NCBI GenBank assembly: GCA_021234155.1
Contig: JAJEKV010000079.1
Coordinates: 2,114,789 to 2,178,788, forward strand
DNA: 64,000 bases
Direction: 5' to 3'
From: Isoetes taiwanensis
Taxonomy: Eukaryota; Streptophyta; Lycopodiopsida; Isoetales; Isoetaceae
The notes under the pieces are model-generated. The model searched no databases, had not been told where the DNA came from, and worked only from the letters and a program-made list of their open reading frames with translations. Shown one piece after another: positions 24,601 to 36,400 of the stretch (position 1 is the first letter of the stretch; each line of letters begins with the position of its first letter). Both the position numbers and the translations under genes were made by a program.

Positions 24601-25622
24601 TCCAAGGACTTCCTCCAGCTATTCGACTCATGACTGAATACCTGCACAACAACACCTCTTGCTTTATCTTCCTCTATATCCTTGAGTTGAAGCTCTAATC
24701 GTTCCTCCAGCACATGTAGAGTCTCAAGGTTAGGCTTTAGGATGAGTTCTTGTCTGATCAATCTGATCCTACTGCTTAGATCTGCTTTCTGACTTCTAAA
24801 CTCAGCAGCTCGCTTCCCATTCCTTTATCCAATCCCGCATAGCTTTAAGTTTATTCTGCCATCTTATCATGCTGGGAAGTTCCACCTGCGCCGGGAGTGT
24901 GCCCAAAAAAGCTCTGAATGAAGTGCAGAATTCGCTTTTGGAGAGGTAGGATACATTGAATTTGAATGGAGTGCTTGCAGCTCTAGTAGCTTATTGGCAT
25001 GGCCCCATGAACAAATACTGGGGGATGTGATCCGACTGGATGAAACCCACATCAGCTTCCACATAACATTGGTCCAGAAAGGGAGCAGTGGGATTTGCAA
25101 CGTAAAACCTGTCTAAGAGGCAATAGACTCGCTTGGACCCCTTTTGCCTATTGGACCATGAGTACAGATGATTTGTAGGAGGCACCAGCACAAGGCCTAT
25201 TGTATCCAGCAGGTTTTCCCAGGCAATTCTTTCCTCTGGAGATAAGTTATGCTGGACAACCTTTTGCTCCCACGAGTCTCATATTGTAATCACCACCCAA
25301 AACCCAGTTTACGGTTGCTTGATTGGCTGCCCATTCAGCTATACTGCGCCGCATGTTGGCTCTTTCCGATGGGGAGTTGGAGGCATATACATTAACCAGC
25401 CCCCAGCTAATTTCCTCGGTCAAAAAAGTAACTGCTTGCCATCTCCCATCCCCACTAGTATGAGAGTGCTGAAATATTAGATCTTTATGCTTCTTCCAGA
25501 GGAGGGCTATCCCACCTTTGGTACCATCAGCCCTTGAAGCAATAGAACAGTATCCACTTCCTACCCAATCACATAGAGACCGAGCACCAAAATCATCTAA
25601 GCGATGCTCCTGCAAAAGCATT
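21660..25622 (-). mobile_element. plant L1-type LINE, 5' truncated in the endonuclease domain
   Basis: Minus-strand insertion with a poly(A) tail (poly-T at 21,657-21,680). From 25,621 downward: an endonuclease remnant beginning MLLQEHRLDD with GGIALLWKKH and WVLGGDYNMR; a degraded middle; reverse transcriptase with PGPDGFPPEF, LVPKVERPQSISEWRPIALT, KLDFRSAFDTIRWDCL, QGCPLAPYLF and the catalytic FADD box (SQFADDTFAF) in the 597-codon frame 21,835-23,628; and a zf-RVT C-terminal motif CPLGCDETEDVSHLFFCPK. A stop codon interrupts just before QGVRQGCPLA (near 23,707) and frames change upstream, so the copy is dead but young enough to keep a 597-codon frame. I found no clean target duplication. 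Confidence 0.92.
21835..24468 (-). pseudogene. L1 ORF2 reverse transcriptase region
   Basis: Two frames in the same reading phase separated by one stop (near 23,707) cover the fingers, palm (FADD box around residue 30 of the downstream frame), thumb and the Cys/His C-terminal domain. Reverse transcription of LINE RNA at a nicked target is the family's role. Upstream, the endonuclease part is broken by several frameshifts. Confidence 0.9.
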
Positions 25623-27087
25623 ACATTACTCGAATTTTAGATTTCAAGGCTAACTAAATATTAATCACATTGATAGATATTTTTTACCTTAGCTGCAAGG
25701 TGTTCATATGGATTGCATGTTTCTCTTGAGAAGGCACAACATTCTCCTCCTCTTCCTCTGAAACAAACAAATAAAAGCAAGTCATTTCACTTGAATCAAG
25801 ACTAAGTGGAAACTTAAAGATAAAAAATGAGTATGAAGAACATAGAAGGTGGAATGCTGCAGATTCCTCCTACATTGTACAATTAATGAAATTGTGGACT
25901 AGAAATTGCTGAAATTGTGGACTAAAAGACAAGCTAAACATACAGAAATTGCATATGGCAGTAGGAATTGGAGCAGATAGATACCTGTGGCAAGCGGGGA
26001 GGTACCAAGCTGAGAGGAACCTGCAGTATGAGTATGAAGGGTCGGGGCCTGATTGATTATTGTCTCTACAGTTGCTGCCACTGCTTCCTGAGCTTTTATT
26101 CCTACAACAGAATTATATAATGAAGCTACAAGGAACTATGTAATGAGTTACTTTTAAATTCGAAATGCACTATTTTAACAAATACCTGAGGTGCTAGGAA
26201 CCAATCTGTTACCAATCTAGGAACCAATACCTGAGGGTCTGCACCAATAACAGATCTGTAACTGGCCAACGAACATAAAAGATCCTTGGCACTCAGTTAA
26301 AAACTCTGCTCCCATACTTGGAAATGGAAGACGAATATTGAGAAAGACTTGCTGGACTTCAATTGTTACATATGAAGCATCCATTTGGACGCCATGTGAT
26401 ATTGCGGGTCCAAGGACGGACACTTCTCCCATACCAACAACAGCCCCCTCTGCCTTGAGAAGAACCTTTGCATGTAAGAAGAGTGTTGCATCTAGAAAGG
26501 AATCTACAATAGAAATGAGGTTAGTCAGAAGGTTGGGCATATATGCATTTAAATCCAGACTATCTATTTCTAATCAAGGGATTATGGTACCTTGGGCTTG
26601 CTTATCCTGCCATAAAAGCCTTTGTTACTCACTGTGGCCCAAGCTCTATATTTGAGAATATACACATTGGAAATGCCCTTATTCTTGGATAAAGATTAGA
26701 TAAAACCCATGTGCTTAGATAAAGATTATGCACATCAGTGACTTGTTAATGATGGCCAAAAATGTCTTATATCTTAGTTTCTATCTTTAAACACTTTATT
26801 ACAGCAGTCCATCTACAGCTAAGAGACCTAAAAGATCTTGAACATATCAGAAATAACAACAATTGTCTGAAATATTGAAAAACAATAGATGCTATAGATG
26901 TCTATTGGTGGTAGAGATAATACCTTCAGGTTGCTTCCTCTTGTAAGTTGTAGGAGGTTTTGTAGAAACAGTTTCAGTCGTCTCAATGGTCATCTCTGTA
27001 TCCTTAGTTGCAATAGAAGTGTCAATAGTATCACTACTCTCACCCTCAGATTCAAAGCGTACATACTCGTCGGGAACACCTTTATTA

Positions 27088-27091
27088 AGTT
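27088..27091. repeat. target site duplication, left copy (AGTT)
   Basis: Four bases identical to 37,995-37,998. Together with the in-frame exon join they place the insertion point. Confidence 0.7.
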
Positions 27092-27120
27092 AACAAAGTT
27101 TAAAATGAAACGCACTTATT
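27092..27120 (+). repeat. left terminal inverted repeat
   Basis: 29 bp beginning AACAAAGTTT and ending GCACTTATT; complementary to 37,966-37,994 except at position 6. Confidence 0.85.
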
Positions 27121-27491
27121 ACTTCAAAAGGAATCTTTGAAATATTCCCTAAAATTCCCTTAAAAAAGTCCATTTTTAAGATTTTTTTGTGACAGGTGTG
27201 CCAATTTAAGTAATTTAGGTACCATTTTTGAGGGGTTGATTGAACATAACTTTCATGCAAAAATTTTAAATAGCAATTTTCATCCTCCTAAACTAGAATA
27301 AAAAATAGTTATTTTTATAAAGTGCAGCAAAAAAGGGGCAATAAAAAAAATAGCAAGGGTAGTAGAGTGACAAAGAAGTGATATATTCAAGGTTGTGAAA
27401 ATTGTACAAAATTATGAACAAAATTGTCAAAAATATAGGACATTTTGACAAACACTCATCACCTGCACTTTATGTTCTTTACATGTTCGAG
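27121..27491. other. AT-rich subterminal region of the element
   Basis: No coding potential. It separates the left terminal repeat from the 3' end of the DUF7869-like gene and is matched by a similar AT-rich region at 37.55-37.96 kb. Confidence 0.6.
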
Positions 27492-28128
27492 TCATCGGAC
27501 AAACTTACATTTTGCAGCAAGATCAGGATGCATCTCATCCTCCGACTCATTTAATCCCTGATCACTTGAGCCTTCATCCTCAACTTCACTCTCAAAACTG
27601 GATGTACTCGAACGATCTTCTTCCTCACTGTCTACAAGTGAGTCTTCATCATCATCTTTTTTTGCCACCTTTCTAGGTTGTTTGTCTAATCCACATGCCG
27701 ACCTTATTAAAGTTTGAGTGACCATACGTAACTTATTAGCAGCAGTCAGAACAAAGTCATATGCAAGAACCTTTACTTCAGCTAGATCTATGACAGCAGT
27801 GCTTGCTTTGGACTTTGCTCTCTTTCCCACTCCTGTTTTTACCATCTCCAAAGTATAACTCCCACTGAAAGCATTGGCAGCATTCGTTCTCATCCAGTGC
27901 ACTTTTAGTTGAGTGGGAATTCCATCCTCTCTTGTTACCTCCAGTACTTTAGCTACCCAGAATGGCTTCCCAGATTCATCATTATCACCGGGACGCTATG
28001 AGCATTCCTTTCGAATCTCTCGAGGCTGAACCCGGATACTCGAAAGCAACTTGTTGTGCCGTGCGTCTGGGGCCAGTGTACATGACTCTGTCATCTTCAT
28101 CTGAGCTAGCCAATATCTCTACTTGTTC

Positions 28129-29004
28129 CTATTGATTCTCAACTTGCACAGGGAGAGTTTGCCTAGATGGCCAGTTGAATGTAACTGTTCTTCGACCTTG
28201 TAATGAAGCTTGCAACATGTCACGTTGCCGAGAAAAAAACTGAGGCCACCATAAAGCATCTGCCTCCCCAAAGTGGTTAGAGCACGACTGAATACTTGTC
28301 TCAATATAATCCAATGATTTGTTTGAGTCAAATGCTCTTCCCTCCTTTTTACTCTTTGTGATTTCTTTCAAGCTTTTTAGAGGCATTTGCTCTGCAGAGA
28401 GCATGGAACTAGTATTGGGGATGGTGCGAATGAATTGAATACCTGCTGCTGGCTGCCACTGCAAGGATGTGGCATATTTCTTTCCTTGTAAGATGGCCTT
28501 GCCATCTTCAAGTGAAATTTTGATCTGATGCTGAAATGTAATGTTTCTCAAGGGCTCAATAGCACAGTGACCCAGTTGATCTCTCCGAAAAATCCATTCT
28601 TTGAAATCATAAGTTTCTTCCAATAACTCGATGTCTGGACGAGGATTGTAGGAATCTTGGATAACCTCAATCATTGCTGGTAGGCTGAGAGCTTTTTTTC
28701 GAGCAAGACGTTTAGAGAACCTACTGAACATCTGATCAATTTGATCGTGTGTATGACCAACAAGCAGGAAACCAATCTTCACCTTCTTGAAGATTTGTTT
28801 CTCTACTAGCATAGCACAGTAAGCAAACAACGCTTGATTCTTATTTTCCCTTGTCGTGTTGTCTAGCTGAAGATATAGAACCGGTGGTATATGTTCTAGA
28901 TTGGAAAGAAGCTTATTCAATATTGTGATTGTGAGATTTGGATCAGCATGAATGTTTGGATAATTCAAAAATGCCTTGCAAGATAGTTTTCCATTAAATA
29001 CCAT
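28129..29004 (-). pseudogene. longest intact frame of the DUF7869-like domain
   Basis: 291 codons beginning MVFNGKLSCKAFLNYPNIHA. It contains LQLDNTTRENKNQ near residue 50, LLVGHTHDQIDQMFSRFSKR near residues 80-100, and a C-terminal part with DFKEWI and WPQFFSRQRDMLQASLQGRR. Part of the gene described at 27,492-33,032. Confidence 0.65.
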
Positions 29005-29229
29005 AGCACCAACAACATGCAGATGTATGAAATCTTCTTCAAAGAAAGATCCTTAGGCACATTGACAAAATGTGGTAGGGTGGTCTTCTTCTCGTCCATT
29101 CCATCAATAACAACCCGATATGTAGTTGAGTGGTTGTTCCAAAGGCTTTCTTCCTATGTTTTGTCAATTTTAAGCCTTTCCAAAGATTGTTGTTCTCTGT
29201 GGCTTGTTCAAACTAAATCGGCTAGCTAA

Positions 29230-31336
29230 TGGGAAGGCAAAATGACCCTCGATGGTATGCGTAGCCGAGTTACTCAAGTGGGCGAGGCGGTAGCCGCTTG
29301 TCCGGTCCTCACTACCCCGCTCAACGAGCATTGCAGAGGGTTTCCCCGACAATGGACCACAAGCGGGGTTGTTCCCATTCACAAGGCGGGCGACCCACCG
29401 TCCGCCAATTACGGACGATCATGGTCGGGCTTCGGTATTTGCCAAACCGTTGGTGGGCATTCTCGAAAGCAGCAGTTGACCCGCTGGGCGGAGGCGGCCG
29501 GATGTCGAGCCCCTCACACAGGCCCAAAGCTTTCGACCCGCCACTCAACGATTGACCATATCTTTACGCTGCGGGCACCGATTGAAGACGGCCGGAATCA
29601 TCTACCGGACTTGTATTGTCGCTTTGTGGACTTCAAGCAAAGGCTTTTGATACGGTCCCCCTGAAAAGCTGTGGGCTAGACTACGCCAACCGGGGCTCCC
29701 ACGCCACGTGCGTAATGCCATATACGGTTGTATGAGAGTTGTTTTGGCAGATCGCGATAACGGGCCAAGCATTCACCAAGTAGTATCGGGTCCCAAGGCG
29801 GGTTGCCCCCTCTCGCCAACACTTTTTGGCCTCTACATTGATCGCTTAGAGCCCCGCTTCTCGAGCATGGGGGATGGCATACGACTTTTGCACCCGTGTC
29901 ATCCGCCACTCATCTATGCGGGGCGATGTTGGCTCACCGCCCACACCCCCGAAGCTATCGCGGTCTCACCCGGATGCCCTAGACACATTTTGTCGCTACT
30001 GACATGCGCTGTCAATCCGCCAAGACCCGTGGTGGTTCTCATATCCTCTTCACGCCACCCCATGCCTCCCCGCACTCACATATCGGGGGCCGAACGGGAC
30101 GCCACGCCCACCTACAAGTACCTAGGGGTGGAGTTCCCCTCCTCGCTTCTGGCGGGAGGCGCCTATCCGCTTTGGGTGACAAAGGGCCGAAAGCGCTTTA
30201 TGCCATGCGAAACAACAAATACCAGGCGAGCTATATGATTGGGGCCATCGGTCCACATCTGCTCGCACCGGTCGAGCCCCGGCCCTTCAGACGGGTCGGT
30301 TTGGGGCCCTGGCCTCTTTGGCACTGAATGACTTGGAGCAGGTGCGTAAGGCATTTTGGCACGCACTTGGGTGAAACCTTCAGTCCCCATCGATCCTCTG
30401 CCTGCGCAGAAACGATTCTTGCCGCCACGGCAGCCCTTGATAGACACATCGCCTATTTTCAGAAAGTGGTTACTATGGGTGATGCTCGGCTCCCGCACCT
30501 GGCTTACACTATGGCCATGAGTCCGCAGCGGCTTAGGGCCTGTTGGAGGGGTAAGAGAGATCAGTGGTTCGCCAGATGGAACGTCTTGAGAGCAATGTGA
30601 TCGCACCTGGGCGCAATGACGATCGTGACAGCCTGCTTGAGGGAGTACCTAGATGCTTGTTTCCTTGGCAAGCTCTGGGACCCCATTGCTCTAGAGCAGG
30701 TCAAAATGGCCCATTACAAGGAGCACATCAACCCCGTGTTAGCCCGGGGCCCACAGCTCTACCTGCGTTCTCCCGTGCCCACTGGCGCCAGACTCATTGC
30801 CTCCATTCGGCACAGGTGCCCACCATCTTCGCATCGAGACGGGCAGGTGGATTGGGGAGCCCCGCCAGGACAGGCTCTGTCAGTGCTGTCAAACGGGTGC
30901 CATTGAGGATGAGTCTCACACTTTCCAGAGTTGCCCAGTGTTCGGTCCGGTCCCGGCCGACACGCCCCTTAGTGCGGCCTGACGTGTTCTTTGCATTTGC
31001 CGATGAACACACCGCCGCGAGATGCGTGCCCGGGTCATACATCCGGGAGGTACCGGACCCTCGCGAGGTCACATTTGCCCCTTTGGGCCGTCCGTGACTA
31101 GGCACTACGGGGTGGTGCATGATCAGATATATTGGGATGTTTCACGCATTTTATATGATTAGCACGGTTTGTCGGCAGGCTGATTGCCGCCACGGTTTTC
31201 CCTCGAAAACCCTTCGGGCGGGTTTTTAATCCGGGCAAGTAATCCGCTTGTTTAACGTTTTGTATTGGGTCCCAAAGACCGATTGGTCTCCGTGGACGAT
31301 AAAAGTACCTTCCTTCCTTCCTTCCTTCCTTCCTTC
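29230..31336 (+). mobile_element. GC-rich LINE inserted in the DUF7869-like gene
   Basis: The sequence switches to markedly GC-rich at about 29,230 and back at about 31,340. Plus-strand frames give HKAGDPPSANYR-type text, STIDHIFTLRAPIEDGRN, YCRFVDFK, then GPKAGCPLSPTLFGLYIDRL (29,708-30,238) and a C-terminal Cys motif RLCQCCQTGAIEDESHTFQS (30,797-30,982). This is a non-LTR reverse transcriptase of the same family as the minus-strand LINE at 62.1-63.6 kb. The FADD box position reads PLIYAG, so catalysis is lost, and frames shift several times. The 3' end has CCTCGAAAACCC, GGGCGGGTTTTTAATCC, GACCGATTGGTCTCCGTGG and a (CCTT)n tail. The 5' end is truncated within the polymerase. Confidence 0.8.
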
Positions 31337-31605
31337 AATGCATCTGAAATGAAAATATGTTTAGGAAAGAACCTACTTTTAAGTAGAACTAGGCAAGAAC
31401 ACGTCCTGGAAGCTTACTTTTAGTGTGAAGTGTCCTTGCATTTTGTCTCTGAGCTTTAATTCAGAGCATGTAGCACAAACAGACATCCGGTGCTTTCTAG
31501 GAATGGACACGCGAGAAAACTCTTTTTGCAGAGCACATCCTTGGTCGCCTTCTGAGTATTTGAATCACATATACTTTGGTTTTTTTCATTGAGAGACCAA
31601 CGTTG

Positions 31606-31835
31606 CAGGGGGGTGTTGGAGATGCTACGTTGTCCTCCAATGCATACAAGTGTATCATGCAGTGTATGCATGTCTGTGTCGTGCATGTTCTCAATGCATG
31701 CGCATGCGTGTGCATGCATGCAACCCAATGTATATATATATATAGTGTGATTCAATACAATGAATATAGTGTGTTGTTCTAGGATCATCGCTCGTCTCTC
31801 TTTCGTCCTCTGTATCTCTCTTCCTTTGTATGCCT
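31606..31835 (+). mobile_element. possible LTR-retrotransposon end fragment
   Basis: A purine run (GCAGGGGGG) directly followed by TGTTGGAGATG looks like a polypurine tract and LTR start. The following 220 bp (CATGCATGCAACCC, a TATATATA box) interrupt the DUF7869-like reading frame. The far end and a target duplication were not resolved. Confidence 0.35.
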
Positions 31836-33032
31836 TTAAGAGTAGCAGACATGGCGTTCTCCAGCCTCAACACACATGTCCTTATAATTATCGTAGACTT
31901 CACGTTTCGTGAAGTTGTCACTCAAGTGGTATATGGGGCTGTTAGGGAGTTTCTCGCAAGACTCCTTAAAGAAACCTTCCATCCAGGAAACACATTGAAG
32001 GGCATGAATTCTGGATATACCTCCTGAATGGCAGTAGTCATTAATGCCTGGATTCTTGTCAAGCCTTTTCTTCAGGCGGTCAAGTCGTCTGCTGCCTAAA
32101 GCATGAATCAATTTGAAGGCCGTTTGATAGAGCGGTTGTGGCCACCAGTTTGTGTAAGTAAACTTCTCACCATAATCTGGCCTAATATTGAAGGCTAAGT
32201 AGCCCCTTTGGTCTAGCGTAGTCATTGAACTCAGAACTATCACGAATCAACCTCAATTCCTTTAGTCCAATCTTAAGCAAACAACGTTGAGAACAACAGT
32301 GCTTTGTATGTGTTGCCCTCAAGTGAGCCTCGTCCATGAGTTTCTTTCTTCTAACGGTTGTACATGCTTTCTTGTGTAAGTTTCGCTTAAGATTCTTACT
32401 TGCAGGAGCTTTGAATTTGAACATAGAGTCTTGTGGCTTTGGTAGGTCCTCGTCTGAGAGATCAACATGAGGTGTTTCTTCGTTTGAGAGAGCAACATGA
32501 GGTGTACTAGTAGATGCTGAGAGGTTTGGTGTGGGCAAGTCCTGGGGGGAGCTGCTTTCCCTCTCTCTGGGAAAAAGTAATCGAGGTTGGTGACGTAGTT
32601 GACCAGCTCCCCCGGTCGTGAGAACACAGGAGTTGCATGTCGCTGACTGCTCCCACTTGTTGTAGTACCATTTAGCGAAATGGATGGAGTTGGCGTGATT
32701 TGCCTCCGGGGAGGGAGCCTGCGGTGGACTATGGGCGACGTACTAAAATGAACTGGAGGAGGTAGTCTGAGCTCTCTAGCCTGTGGTGGAGTAAAACGCA
32801 TTGGTGGGGGCAAACGACGTTCAGAAGCAGGGTGTGGTGGAGTAAATTGAACTGGTGGTGGAAGCCGAGGTGGTCGTGCTGGAGTAAACTCAACAGAGCT
32901 GGGGGTTTGAATGTCGGAGGTAGAATATTCGTGGCTACTTCCTGGTGTCTGTTGAGGAGGGGTGAAAGTCATTGTAGGAGGAAGCCTGCGAACAGGAGTT
33001 GGAGGCTCCGCAGTTCTTTTCTCTCGAGCCAT

Positions 33033-33421
33033 ACTCAGAAAGTTAGCGTCACACTGTATAAATTTATACGACAGAAGAGCAGACGGTATAAATTTATACA
33101 GAGATGGTATAAATTTATATAGAGAAGGAAAACTTTAAGCGGCAGACTGTATAAATTTATACAGAGATGGTATAAATTTATACAGAGGAGGGCAACATAG
33201 AACAGAAACGGTATAAATTTATACGAAAACTCACAGACACTTGTATTGAAAACTTTATGGAGAAGCGCTATACGAAACGGCACTTAGCAGAGGTACTTAA
33301 GCCCGGCGCCGGCCACCCTATTTTCTATATACGCAGCTCGGAGTCGAAGGCGCTCGCGGTGCGGCTTATATACCCCCCCTTATTTGCTCTACGGAACGTC
33401 TATACGCGAGTCCATACTGTC
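33033..33421. promoter_or_regulatory. divergent promoter region with six palindromes
   Basis: The gap between the two start codons carries exact TATAAATTTATA palindromes at 33,057, 33,087, 33,108, 33,150, 33,171 and 33,212. A TTATATA box-like sequence lies near 33,365, about 55 nt before the plus-strand ATG. Placement suggests the palindromes could control both genes. Confidence 0.55.
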
Positions 33422-36400
33422 ATGGCCACGTAAGTCTACTATCCGTACTGTTCTAGTTTCTCTTTTGTTTTAATCAGTAAGAGTGTAAGCGCCCACGGTA
33501 TAAATTTATACCGATGTGGCACACAGTCGGTATAAATTTATACCGCTCTTGCTCGGGGCGTATAAATTTATACCATTTCAAAACCATTTCGGAATATTGG
33601 TGTCCAGTGCTTATTGAATGGACCTGAACCTTAATATTTAAGTAATATTGTTGTGTATTTTGAGCTTAAATGACACAAATAAAGTGTTAATTTAGTGTGG
33701 ATTTTATGCCCTTTAAGCCTCTGTTTTTACTGTTTTTGTGTTTCAAAAAGTCGAAAAAGGTTCTGTTTCTTATGTAAAAATGGGTTTTTCTACTCTTTTT
33801 ACAGCCCCAAAATCAAGTTTGTACACAAAGGCCAACCATCAAAGGCTGCACCACTAGAGCCACAGACTTATGAGCTGAAAGAACAGACTTGGTACGTCCA
33901 CAGGGGCGCAAGAGAGAGCAAACCCACTGAGACGTACCTTTACTTGTGCCATCAATCAGGGAAGGGCAAGTACAAGTCTGATGATTATTACCCTGCTGGC
34001 GAAATTATAAGCCTTGTTACTACAGAGAACGATGATGAAGTTTTAATGAAGTGCATGCATGACAAGGGGGAAGTCTACTATGTTCTGAGTAGTAGAATGC
34101 TTAGAATAAGCATGTGCAAGCCCAAAGACGTGTATGATTACATTTCGGACAATTACAAGAACGGCTATGTAAGTTATTCTTAGTGGCTTCACGTATAAAT
34201 TTATACCGTCATTCTCCTAACTTAACCATGCATTACAGGATATAGTAGACATTTTGATGTCAGTAGTGCTTTGTGAACAAAAAGTGTTGGTCAAGGGTCT
34301 ATGGTACCCCATTCCTAACGAAGAGGAAGAGAAGGACGAGGAAGTAGTAGAGGAAGAGGAAGAGGAAGAGGAGGAACCAGTGGTACCAAAGGGAAAGGGT
34401 AGGAAGCATTCCTTGGTAGTAGATACAGAGCCTCCTACCAAGAAAAAATCTAGAAAAACAAAGTCCTTGACTATAGAGGAGTCAGCAGAAACTCTTCAGA
34501 AGGCTCCTGGAGCAGATATCGTTGTGAAGCCCGCAGATAAGTCAAGTGCTATTCTCAAGCGGGTTAATGAAACTAAACTGCTCAAACAAACTATTTCTTT
34601 GACATTGAGCACTATAAAAAGGCCGCCTAAGAATGAAGATGGGGTCAGAGTGCTTCAGGTCCGGAAGTTGTACGCGGCACATGTGGCTATACTGAAGCAA
34701 AGAATGAGAAGAAATCCTCATGCCCATGTGTCGCCACTAGTTGTTATGATGGACAGGAGTCAGTGCAACCAGCTGAAAGATTACAAAAAGGCTGACTTCG
34801 AAGATTACACATATTATGTACTTGGAGGCACACATAGTTATAAAGCACGGAAGGAACTTTCAAAAGAAGAAACCCGTAATGAAGTTTGGAAGACTGTAGA
34901 AGCACATATCTACGTGGGAGTCACAGACGAAGAAGCAAAGGTCATTGCCGTGAGTCATAATCTCGACAATGACTTCAGACTGAAAATGAGCCTGATAGAC
35001 AAGATCCGCTTCATGCACGTGGAATAATGTAGAGTTCAAACAAATGCATGGGGAGGACTTCAAAAACAAAAACAAACTCCAAGAACTTCGAGAAGCTTGT
35101 GTCACGAGTCTTTGCCTCGCCTATGATTCGCAAAGAAGCCCATAATGGTCGTGGAAGCAAGATTTACAATTACTTCCAAATTGCTTTCAGAGATGGTCAA
35201 GTAAGTAAAAGCTTTAATTTAGTCCTCTCAGAGTATGCTTAGCATAGCTTAATTTCTCAGATTAACACCTAACATTGTATATTCGGTACCAACCAAGGAA
35301 GACCGAGCCACGGTATAAATTTATACCGCACATCAGTCGCAGATAAATTTATACCAGTGCGGGTCACGGTTTAAATTTAAACCGCGCACGGGGCAAGGTA
35401 TAAATTTATACCGATGCGAGGTAGCGGTTTAAATTTATACGGCACCACGCACGGTATAAATTTATACCGCGATTACCAGCATCTGTATAAATTTATACCG
35501 CGACTCCCCATGGTATAAATTTATATCACACCGTGCACCGGTGAAAAATTTATACCGCGGCTCCGGTCTTGCATGTGCAATTAGACAAGAGGATCAAGCA
35601 ACAAACACTTGTACGCCATTCAACATTGAACTACTTGTGTTCGATCATTCACATGTGTGGGATCTTCAGGAAAGAATATTTTGCATGTTCGAAGATGGTG
35701 AGCTGAAAGAACAATCTAGCTCTGCCGGAAAAAAACCAAAAAAAGGTGGTGAAGCAAAACAAAAAAACATGAGCATTGTACCCTGGACGCAGCTACAGGG
35801 TTTAAAAAGCAAAGAAATTTTTGTAAGACTATTAGAAAAAGTTGTGGCCAAGGAATTCACTCTAGACGAAATGGCCAAAGAAGCTAAGACGTAAGCCACA
35901 TTTCCCATGTCGTGTTCTTTTTTTCCTAATTTTGTCTGACAACATTTTTTCCTCTGCAGTCAGAAAGACATTGTCACCTGCCAGGCAGAGTTAATGAAGC
36001 AACTAAACCTGGAGGACTGGGAGGAGTGCAAGGCATTGTATCCAACTTCTACTTCAGATAGTATTATCAGAGAGCACGCTGTTAACTTCAGTGGCTGGGT
36101 AAGTTTTTCAGAAAATACTTTTTGTTTTCGTGCCTTTGTCTCACAGTTTTCTTACAGAACAAGAAGAAAGGGCTACCGACAGGATTTTTAAACCTGGTTC
36201 GTAGGGCCAAGGAGGAGAGGCAGAGACTGAAGGCAATTGAGCAGGGAAAAGAAGTCGGCACAAGCAGTTTTGACACCAGTTATGAACGATTTACAACATT
36301 CGGTCAGGACTGCTTGTACAGGGTTGTTCATGGGGATTGCACGAGGCTGGGAACTCTTTTGGACAAGCAAAATTATACACTGTGTATTGCAGATATTCCA

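Larger units (their letters stand above)
27492..33032 (-). pseudogene. DUF7869-like gene, candidate transposase, with insertions and frameshifts
   Basis: Read from 33,032 downward. Residues 1 to about 130 are proline-rich with six-odd RLPPPxxFTPP repeats. A Ser/Asp-rich linker and basic segment follow, then CSQRCLLKIGLKELRLIR, YGEKFTYTNWWP and LQCVSWMEGFFKE (31,836-32,538). At 31,570-31,390 comes a Cys motif HRMSVCATCSEL. At 29,210-28,129 the central domain has VIDGMDEKKTTLPHF, LYLQLDNTTRENKNQALFAY and GFLLVGHTHDQIDQMFSRFS, the hallmark pattern I associate with DUF7869. Then come KPFWVAKVLEV and an acidic tail ending CKFVR. Frameshifts near 32,500, 32,220, 29,060 and 28,000, a stop at about 28,127, and a LINE at 29.2-31.3 kb break it. 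The conserved D, E-N and GHTHxxID residues would suit a metal-dependent nuclease, but this is inference. Confidence 0.65.

Noticed and set aside
21640-25640. Target site duplication of the L1 at 21.7-25.6 kb
   Set aside because: GCATGCTTACTCAA and GCATTACATTACTCGAA look alike, but they are not identical enough to accept.
27082-27091. Acceptor AATAAAG|GTG as a 3' splice site joining the DUF7869-like gene to the exon at 26.9-27.1 kb
   Set aside because: Phase would fit, but the terminal repeats, AGTT duplication and the in-frame join to 38.0 kb explain the same border better.
30163-30606. Antisense frames of 100-150 codons inside the GC-rich LINE
   Set aside because: High GC produces open frames by chance; the plus-strand frames match reverse transcriptase and the Cys motif, the antisense ones match nothing.
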